A stretch of DNA of 42,433 bases from assembly GCA_039184335.1 (NCBI GenBank), contig JBCDBD010000032.1, forward strand, positions 1 through 42,433, read 5' to 3'. Position 1 is the first letter of the stretch, and each line of letters starts with the position of its first letter. The translations under genes and the position numbers were made by a program. The stretch comes from JBCDBD01 sp039184335. Lineage in GTDB: Bacteria > Bacteroidota > Bacteroidia > Flavobacteriales > Flavobacteriaceae. The notes under the pieces were generated by a model. It had not been told where the DNA came from. It worked only from the letters and a program-made list of their open reading frames with translations, and searched no databases. Positions 37,494 to 42,433 of the stretch are shown here, in pieces.

Positions 37494-37928
37494 CTATTTA
37501 AAATTCTTTATCTGATTATGGAAAACATATTCGCCAAGTACTTTCATACCGTTCGTAAAGACCTTTATTTCCCAATTGGACAAGTATGTATGTGGGCTAA
37601 CATCATGCTCAAAAAACACGAAATTATCAGTTTTTGTAAGGGTTTTCGAAGGAATCAAAAATATTAAAGGCTCTGAATTGGATATAAAACCTATCAGCGC
37701 TACCCAAAGGCCTTCCCGTGGTTCGCCTAATTGTTCTTTTGGAATCTTTACGCTTTGCAAGGCAATCAAATCAGCGGATTGTAAAAACAGTTCAAATTGT
37801 TTCCCTGTTGGGCTTTTGACCAAAAAATCAACTCCTTCCCTCCCATTTTCCTTTGGTATGATTACGAGCCCTGCATTCGTCATTTCAGACTTTAAAGTAA
37901 TTTCTGCTTGGCTTTGGAAATCCTGCAT
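37494..37928 (-). CDS. Small protein resembling a degenerate PD-(D/E)XK nuclease fold
   Basis: A 144-residue soluble protein. Its layout suggests a restriction-endonuclease-like core: an N-terminal helix (QDFQSQAEITLKSEM), then GREGVDFLVKSPTGKQFELFLQS (about 30-52), then SVKIPKEQL, EGLWVALIGFI, EPLIFLIPSKTL and a final SNWEIKVFTN. In active nucleases the second strand would read E-x-K; here it is ELFLQ, so if the fold is right the site is probably dead. I am not sure of the family. It sits beside the nested palindrome and has no clear promoter, like a cassette gene. Confidence 0.5.
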   Translation of the reverse strand: MQDFQSQAEITLKSEMTNAGLVIIPKENGREGVDFLVKSPTGKQFELFLQSADLIALQSVKIPKEQLGEPREGLWVALIGFISNSEPLIFLIPSKTLTKTDNFVFFEHDVSPHTYLSNWEIKVFTNGMKVLGEYVFHNQIKNFK

Positions 37929-37968
37929 CGAAAAAAGTATTCTTTCCTTGATATGGTTCTTAAATAAA

Positions 37969-38364
37969 CTACTTGCGAAGATAAAGAGACAAGTGAGTTA
38001 CGGATTCTTCTTTAAAAGTGACTATTCCATTCTCTTTCTTGATTGTCGACTTTGAAACTGTTAAGACTGGTTGTTCTAAAAACACTAAAATTCGATGCAC
38101 AAAGGATTGCAAAGTTTTGCTTAAAAAATACTTATCAAAAAACCCTTTAAAAATCGTGCTTTTGTGCTCCAACAGAGTTTTTTTTAAAAGCAAATTCTTT
38201 AAAACAGCAATAAACCTATTGATTTTGAGGACTATAACTTTTTTGAAAAAATCGTGTAACATGAAGAAAATTTGATTTTTTTTAATAAATGAATATACAG
38301 TTATTACTAGACCAATTAGTCCAGAAATTGTAAGTATTCTTTCTCCTATTAACCAAAAATCCAT
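37969..38364 (-). CDS. Possible small single-helix membrane protein
   Basis: The frame is open from 38466, but I choose the internal ATG at 38364 (MDFWLIGERI). The upstream part is encoded by a low-complexity hairpin (38402-38442) that is unlikely to be translated. The resulting 131-residue product has one membrane helix (about 9-27), a second hydrophobic patch, and a Lys/Phe/Leu-rich remainder that matches no family I know. Composition is skewed by A+T-rich DNA, so it may be a chance frame. It ends 41 bp before the start of the 144-residue gene on the same strand. Confidence 0.35.
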   Translation of the reverse strand: MDFWLIGERILTISGLIGLVITVYSFIKKNQIFFMLHDFFKKVIVLKINRFIAVLKNLLLKKTLLEHKSTIFKGFFDKYFLSKTLQSFVHRILVFLEQPVLTVSKSTIKKENGIVTFKEESVTHLSLYLRK

Positions 38365-38401
38365 TGATTTAAAAGTACAAAGAATATTTGCTAATGCCTT
38401 C

Positions 38402-38442
38402 TTTCTTTTTTTCTTGATAAAAAAAGAAACAAAAAAATCAAG
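38402..38442. repeat. Two mutually exclusive hairpins in a T/A tract
   Basis: TTTCTTTTTTT (38402-38412) pairs perfectly with AAAAAAAGAAA (38419-38429) around loop CTTGAT. That loop (38413-38418) can instead pair with ATCAAG at 38437-38442. Only one pairing can form at a time. It lies upstream of the minus-strand frame at 37969-38364 and could act as a terminator in either direction or as an attenuator. Confidence 0.45.
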
Positions 38443-38648
38443 GCTTACAGATACCTTTGGAAACAATGTACGGGTCGGTCGCTATATTTTAGGATCCATG
38501 GTAACCCTTAAGACTGCTTTTAACTTTTTGGAACTTTTTATAGATGAACCGAAATAGTACCCTCCCCCTAAAATATGGCCGCTCCACTCCCCTATTGTTT
38601 TCACCAAAGTTCTCTTAGGCCGTTTACTTTTCAAATGTTAACTAATTG

Positions 38649-38656
38649 TATCTTTG
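38649..38656 (+). promoter_or_regulatory. Candidate -7 promoter box (TATCTTTG) very close to the RadC-like start
   Basis: Exact TAnnTTTG box ending only 4 bases before the ATG at 38661. Transcription should start about 5-7 nt after the box, so the mRNA would be leaderless or nearly so. The rest of the 194-bp space upstream shows no clear -33 element. Confidence 0.5.
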
Positions 38657-38660
38657 AATT

Positions 38661-39281
38661 ATGAACGTCCGCCTCACGAAAGAGCAAAAAATAAAAGTCC
38701 TCAATTCAGAAGACATCTATGCGGTTATGCAACAGATATTATTGCGGGAAAATAAAATCCGCAGAAATCAGGAGCATTTTTGGGTTGTTGGTCTTGACAA
38801 TGAACATAAGATACTTTTTATTGAACTCATAGGCCTTGGTGCAGTAAATCGTGTGAATGTCGACCCACCTGATGTGTTCCGAATGGCCATTTACAAATTG
38901 GCTGTTAAAATGATTCTTGTTCATAACCACCCCAGTGGTTCTACCGACCTTTCACAAGGTGATAACGAGTTTACCGACCGTATGTTGAAAGTGGGGAAAC
39001 TTATCAATATCAAGGTCATTGACCATCTTATCATTACCGAAGACAACTACGCCAGTTTAGCTGATATGGGTATCATCGACAAACTCAAAAAATCTGGGCT
39101 GTTCCAAATTATGGGGCCTGAAAAGAAAGAGTTAGAAGAATGGAAAATTGATACTGAGAAGAAGAGGGCCATCAAGCAAAACAAACTTGAAATTGCCAAA
39201 TCTTTAAAAACTAGTGGTATGTCCGATACTGATATAAAAAAACATACTGGGTTATCTAGTTCCGCAATTAAAAAGCTTTAA
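38661..39281 (+). CDS. RadC-family JAB/JAMM protein with C-terminal helix-turn-helix-like tail
   Basis: A 206-residue protein. The JAB/MPN-type domain (about 15-140) has the full metal motif HNHPSG...S..D: His88, His90, Ser98, Asp101. RadC-like proteins of this kind are common on genomic islands; despite the old name, a repair role is unproven and a metal-dependent hydrolase or nuclease-linked role is possible. A basic helical linker (155-175) leads to a tail (176-206, with SGMSDTDIKKHTGLSSSAIKK) that reads like a small helix-turn-helix. It converges on the methyltransferase operon. Confidence 0.85.
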   Translation: MNVRLTKEQKIKVLNSEDIYAVMQQILLRENKIRRNQEHFWVVGLDNEHKILFIELIGLGAVNRVNVDPPDVFRMAIYKLAVKMILVHNHPSGSTDLSQGDNEFTDRMLKVGKLINIKVIDHLIITEDNYASLADMGIIDKLKKSGLFQIMGPEKKELEEWKIDTEKKRAIKQNKLEIAKSLKTSGMSDTDIKKHTGLSSSAIKKL

Positions 39282-39298
39282 GCTTATTTGCTTTTTTT
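39270..39298 (+). terminator. Probable terminator at the end of the RadC-like gene
   Basis: AAAAAGC (39270-39276) pairs with GCTTTTT (39290-39296), followed by more T residues. The stem overlaps the stop codon and the loop is 13 nt, so it is a weak but plausible terminator, perhaps serving the convergent methyltransferase operon as well. Confidence 0.45.
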
Positions 39299-39330
39299 CT
39301 CAAATAATTTAGTAAAGTGTGTTTTGTTAA

Positions 39331-41034
39331 TCATCCAGCTACAGCTTCATATTTTGGATTCTCTATTTCCTTCTTTTTCAATTGAATAACCTCGTCTTTT
39401 CTTTCCTTATTTTTTAATCTTCTACTTACTAGTTTTTTTCTTAAATCTTCTAGTTTAGAGACAACATTATTTGGGAGTAAAATTGAATTCGTGAACTTTA
39501 AGATAACCTCAATATCCGTATTGGCCCTTAGCATGTTGTCTAAAATTTCAAAATCTTCATTTTTGATATTTTCCGAATATGGTATTGATAAGTATTTAAA
39601 TTCATTTGGAGTAAGTTCCAAGACGCCACCGCCATAAAATCTGCCTTCCAGTTCGGCCAATACAAAAGTTAACGAATTGTAAAATGAAAAAATTAATTTT
39701 TTAATATTATAAGACTCCTTGATAATTATTCTATAAAAAGAATCCGTTGCAAGGCTATTTGAATCATTTACAAAAATCTTGGGATATAAATGACTTCTCT
39801 TCACAAATAACCCTTCTGAAACCCACGTATTGGGTACGTGGTACCAATTTGTTCTTTTGATCATCTTGTACCTCAAATGCAACTTTTCCTTTTCCCCTTT
39901 ATGTAGATAATCTTTGATTTTTTTATTAAATCTAGAGCTTGGACTATCGCGAAAACTTAAAAAGTTAACTTTTACATCTTTTTTCTTAAGACGGGAAAAA
40001 TCATCCGAAGTAAAATTAGCTAAGCTAGGCACCAGTGAGCCTTTTGGAAGAATAGGCTTGACTATACTTCTAAACCTATTTAGCTCATTCTCCTTCAATT
40101 CGCTATCATTCAATATAAAATAATCATTAGCTGCCGATACTATACCTACTTCAGCCTTTTTACAGTAATTATCGATGGATTTATAATGGCTTTTCAACTC
40201 GCCTACAAAGTTCAATTCTTCATCTGAAAGAATATAATTTGTCCACTTGTCCAAAGTAGTTCTGTGTATATTACTATGTTTTTCTGTGAATCTTGGCTCC
40301 TTTAAATCATTAAGTTCATCTACTTGATAAAACGAAAATCCATGTTCATTGACATCTCTAATTCCTTTGACCCCGATTATTGCAACTACATCTTGTTGTA
40401 TTCCTTCAAAAATCAATTCATTGAAAGCGAAGACTTCCACCCTATCAAACTCATCTGCTATGAGGCTTCTTAATTCTTTAGCATATTTTACCTGTAAAAC
40501 TTCTGCTGGAATAACAAAACAGAGAACTCCGTTATCCTCTAAGCTCATTATAGCTGCTTCAACAAAAGCAGGCCAGATGTTTTTGATTTTTCCGTTGGAG
40601 TTTATCTTATCACTATATGCTTTAGCTTTTTTATGAACTTTTTCACACCTTTCAATTTGTTCTTTTTTGAGATTTTCCTTTTTTATATAAGGAGGGTTTC
40701 CTAAAATCAAAGAATATTTTTTATCACTTTCTAAGTGAAATTTCAAATAGTCACTAACATATGCTTTAGAAGAAATAATTTCATGAGATGGAATTAAAGA
40801 TTTTGCCTTTTTGAGTTCATCTGAATCTATATCTATAAGATCTAAGTTTATACTTTGAAAAAATTCCGAACAGTTATTGTTGAACATCGATTTCATAAAT
40901 TGACCATCACCGCAGCTAGGCTCCAAAATCGAGATTTCTTTGGAATTAAGATATTTATCCAAAATATGATTCACTAAAAAATCCGAAAGAATTTTAGGGG
41001 TATAGTATGAACCTGTATTTTTTTTATTTGACAT
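39331..41034 (-). CDS. N6-adenine DNA methyltransferase (TaqI/Eco57I-type)
   Basis: A 567-residue methyltransferase. I choose ATG 41034 (MSNKKNTGSYYTPK), since YYTP motifs start close to the N-terminus in this class; the frame is open to 41070. Motif I EPSCGDGQF (38-46) binds S-adenosylmethionine, and NPPY (113-116) is the catalytic motif for adenine N6 methylation. A target-recognition-type C-terminal region includes RFYGGGVLELTPNEFKYLSI. No nuclease motif is visible, so it is not a single-chain type IIG enzyme. It is the last gene of the operon and overlaps the HNH gene by 11 bp. It would protect host DNA from a cognate nuclease. Confidence 0.9.
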   Translation of the reverse strand: MSNKKNTGSYYTPKILSDFLVNHILDKYLNSKEISILEPSCGDGQFMKSMFNNNCSEFFQSINLDLIDIDSDELKKAKSLIPSHEIISSKAYVSDYLKFHLESDKKYSLILGNPPYIKKENLKKEQIERCEKVHKKAKAYSDKINSNGKIKNIWPAFVEAAIMSLEDNGVLCFVIPAEVLQVKYAKELRSLIADEFDRVEVFAFNELIFEGIQQDVVAIIGVKGIRDVNEHGFSFYQVDELNDLKEPRFTEKHSNIHRTTLDKWTNYILSDEELNFVGELKSHYKSIDNYCKKAEVGIVSAANDYFILNDSELKENELNRFRSIVKPILPKGSLVPSLANFTSDDFSRLKKKDVKVNFLSFRDSPSSRFNKKIKDYLHKGEKEKLHLRYKMIKRTNWYHVPNTWVSEGLFVKRSHLYPKIFVNDSNSLATDSFYRIIIKESYNIKKLIFSFYNSLTFVLAELEGRFYGGGVLELTPNEFKYLSIPYSENIKNEDFEILDNMLRANTDIEVILKFTNSILLPNNVVSKLEDLRKKLVSRRLKNKERKDEVIQLKKKEIENPKYEAVAG

Positions 41035-41614
41035 TGAAAAGCTTATTAAGGTATACCTCTTCGTATTCATACAATGCGATTAAGGCATCCTTTTTTATGA
41101 GATTTTCTGGATCTTCCTTTAAAATTCTTTTTGCTTCGTCTATTGAATTCCTAAGTCTTTCCAACATCCAAAGAATTGAGTGCTGAATATTAAATAATGC
41201 CAGCTCTCTATACATCCATTTCCCCAATTCAGTATTCCAATCAATTTCACCATCATCGTAACGGATAAAGTGATTTTCATATTCAGTTTCAACTGGATCA
41301 ATAAAGCCAGTATTCCCAACCAAATTGACGTTTTCATCGTTAGATGGCCAAGTTCCACTTTTTGCTCTATTACAGGATTTACAAGAATAAATTAAGTTCG
41401 AATACTCATTAGGCGCTATCAGGTTTAGAACTCTTTGAGGTCGAAAATGTTCAACTTCGAAATCATTATTTCTTCTTAAATCAAAAGAATCACAATAACC
41501 ACATCTACAATTAAAATCATTTCTTAAATCTTCAAAATAATCTGTGTGATTAGGTTTAATACTAGGATTACTTCTAGAAGGAATAGAATTTCTAAAAGCA
41601 ATGATATTAGGCAT
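41024..41614 (-). CDS. HNH endonuclease (zinc-ribbon type, PtuB/TIGR02646-like look)
   Basis: A 196-residue nuclease. The core has CGYC (38-41), the histidine motif FEVEHFRPQ with His56, Asn73 in YSNLIYSCKSCN, the second zinc pair C78/C81, and Asn82. This is an H-N-N layout between two CxxC zinc knuckles. Downstream, FIDPVETEYENHFIRYDDGE and a helical C-terminus resemble HNH proteins found in Septu- and retron-type defence, as far as I recall. Context makes it the likely cutting partner of the methyltransferase. It overlaps the receiver gene by 8 bp and the methyltransferase gene by 11 bp, so expression is tightly coupled. Confidence 0.85.
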   Translation of the reverse strand: MPNIIAFRNSIPSRSNPSIKPNHTDYFEDLRNDFNCRCGYCDSFDLRRNNDFEVEHFRPQRVLNLIAPNEYSNLIYSCKSCNRAKSGTWPSNDENVNLVGNTGFIDPVETEYENHFIRYDDGEIDWNTELGKWMYRELALFNIQHSILWMLERLRNSIDEAKRILKEDPENLIKKDALIALYEYEEVYLNKLFNVK

Positions 41615-42251
41615 TCCTTATTTTATTTAAGATTTCGTCTGCTTTTAAATTAGCCTCCTTTAGCTCAGATATGTAATCTAGATTATGAATGACTTCTGGC
41701 AATTCTCTCTTTCTAGTATCCATTTTCAAAAGAAATTTTTTGCTTTTGAATAATAAATTTTCCTCTTCAATAGTCAAATCTCTCTTTTTTCTCTCAGTAG
41801 TCAATTCTATTAGGTTTTGCTTGGCTTCATCAATATCTTCATAATAGTTATTGATCAAAGTTTTTAACTTCATTCTAAAGTCTTCACTTCTTTTTTCATC
41901 TGACTTAATAGACTTATCGTTAATGAAATATATAATTTCATTCTCTACCTCAGGTATAACCTTATCTTCTTTAGCGGTATAGATAATTTTTGGAAAATTA
42001 GGCCTTATCCTATGAAATAGCCCAATTAAATCACTTCCTTCAAATGGCACACCTGTTTCAGATAAATGGTAATCTACTACTAGGCATTCAATATCAGAAT
42101 TTAGAACTTCTTCCAACAAATTAGATATAACTGTGTGTTCATCAACTTCAAAAAAAACTACTTCAATATTGTCATCATCATCATCCATCAGATTAGCAAA
42201 ATCTATTCGTTCTCCTGCTTGTTCGTCGATATAACCTATTTTATAAGGCAT
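41607..42251 (-). CDS. Stand-alone response-regulator receiver protein with helical C-terminus
   Basis: A 214-residue protein. A receiver (REC) domain at about 3-118 keeps all key residues: acidic pair Asp9/Glu10, phospho-acceptor Asp60 (VVDYHL), Thr92 (IIYTAKE) and Lys113 (INDKS). The rest (about 118-214) is charged and helical, probably coiled coil, with no DNA-binding or enzymatic output domain. It should be phosphorylated by the kinase encoded just upstream, whose stop overlaps this start by 11 bp. It then likely acts by protein contact, perhaps on the HNH nuclease or methyltransferase encoded behind it. A run of Asp (23-27) follows the first helix. Confidence 0.85.
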   Translation of the reverse strand: MPYKIGYIDEQAGERIDFANLMDDDDDNIEVVFFEVDEHTVISNLLEEVLNSDIECLVVDYHLSETGVPFEGSDLIGLFHRIRPNFPKIIYTAKEDKVIPEVENEIIYFINDKSIKSDEKRSEDFRMKLKTLINNYYEDIDEAKQNLIELTTERKKRDLTIEEENLLFKSKKFLLKMDTRKRELPEVIHNLDYISELKEANLKADEILNKIRNA

Positions 42252-42433
42252 TAGCTCTCTTGTTAAAAATTAGTATTATTTCGAAACCTATTTCAGGTTG
42301 AGAAATTTGTATCTCTCCTGAATAATCGTCCATCACGTTTTTAACTAAATACATACCCAATCCTGTTCCAATAATATTTCCTCTTTTATCGATTTTCGTG
42401 GTAACAAATGGACTGAAAATCTCTTCTGGTTCA
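42241..42433 (-). CDS. Histidine-kinase-type ATPase, C-terminal end only (cut by window)
   Basis: The last 63 codons of a gene that enters from beyond the right edge. They read as the C-terminal part of a GHKL/HATPase domain: F-box IFSPFVTTK, G2-box GTGLGMYLVKNVM, then the closing strands GEIQISQPEIGFEIILIFN and stop TAA at 42241-42243. This is what a sensor histidine kinase ends with. The dimerisation/phospho-acceptor helix and sensor region are outside the window. A MORC- or Hsp90-like ATPase without kinase activity is the alternative. The 11-bp overlap with the receiver gene supports a kinase-receiver pair. Confidence 0.85.
   Translation of the reverse strand, partial: EPEEIFSPFVTTKIDKRGNIIGTGLGMYLVKNVMDDYSGEIQISQPEIGFEIILIFNKRANAL

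Noticed and set aside
37576..38055. 159-codon plus-strand frame
   Set aside because: Lies opposite the 144-residue minus-strand gene, which has the better protein-like sequence; no start signal.
38365..38466. Upstream extension of the small membrane protein frame
   Set aside because: This part is encoded by a low-complexity hairpin element and gives a Phe/Lys-rich run; a start at 38364 is more plausible.
38482..38634. 51-codon minus-strand frame without ATG near the RadC-like promoter
   Set aside because: It reads somewhat protein-like (SGHILGGGYYFGSS) but has only TTG/GTG starts and no partner motif. It may be a remnant; not supported enough to call.
1..42433. tRNA genes, CRISPR arrays, intact insertion sequences
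   Set aside because: None could be supported by cloverleaf-like sequence, regular spaced repeats, or transposase motifs.

Overview
The window looks like a chromosome segment from a marine-type member of the Flavobacteriaceae (Bacteroidota). The evidence is a SusC/SusD pair, many lipoproteins with Bacteroidota-style signal peptides, Bacteroidota promoter -7 boxes (TAnnTTTG, often TATCTTTG), FG-GAP/ASPIC-UnbV lipoproteins, a PycTM protein and the near absence of Shine-Dalgarno motifs. No tRNA, rRNA, CRISPR array or intact insertion sequence was seen.

Layout. (1) 0-11.5 kb: after a small membrane protein comes an alpha-glucan utilisation locus. A minus-strand operon (LacI-type regulator, beta-phosphoglucomutase, GH65 maltose-phosphorylase-type enzyme, GH13 amylase lipoprotein) is divergent from susC-susD. 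The shared 374-bp control region holds two adjacent palindromes, one of LacI-operator form. The logic is uptake of oligosaccharide by SusCD, trimming by the lipidated amylase, phosphorolysis by GH65 and conversion of beta-glucose-1-phosphate by PgmB. (2) 11.7-20.6 kb: a plus-strand run of two paralogous FG-GAP/ASPIC-UnbV lipoproteins, a lipidated vanadium haloperoxidase-type protein and an SRPBCC/GyrI-like protein. (3) 20.7-36.9 kb: mixed genes. These are an SGLT-type sodium/sugar symporter, a propeller-like lipoprotein, a 1236-residue phosphoesterase / kinase-like / outer-membrane barrel fusion, an HD-PycTM protein, a GAF protein, a second phosphoesterase, a 49-codon gene candidate, a secreted protein, a penicillin-acylase lipoprotein and an ABC exporter. 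(4) 36.9-38.5 kb: a gene-poor stretch with a 96-nt nested palindrome, further inverted repeats, a possible degenerate nuclease-like gene and a possible small membrane protein. (5) 38.6-42.4 kb: a RadC/JAB protein, then a convergent, visibly A+T-rich operon whose members all overlap: histidine-kinase-type ATPase (cut by the window end), stand-alone receiver, HNH endonuclease and N6-adenine DNA methyltransferase.

The most interesting unit is the right-end operon. It looks like a restriction-modification or anti-phage module coupled to a two-component phosphorelay. Other points worth a second look are the 96-nt nested palindrome (attC-like in form only), the kinase-like segment inside the phosphoesterase-barrel protein, the HD-PycTM protein and the FG-GAP pair with the haloperoxidase. 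All calls come from reading the sequence; no database search was run.
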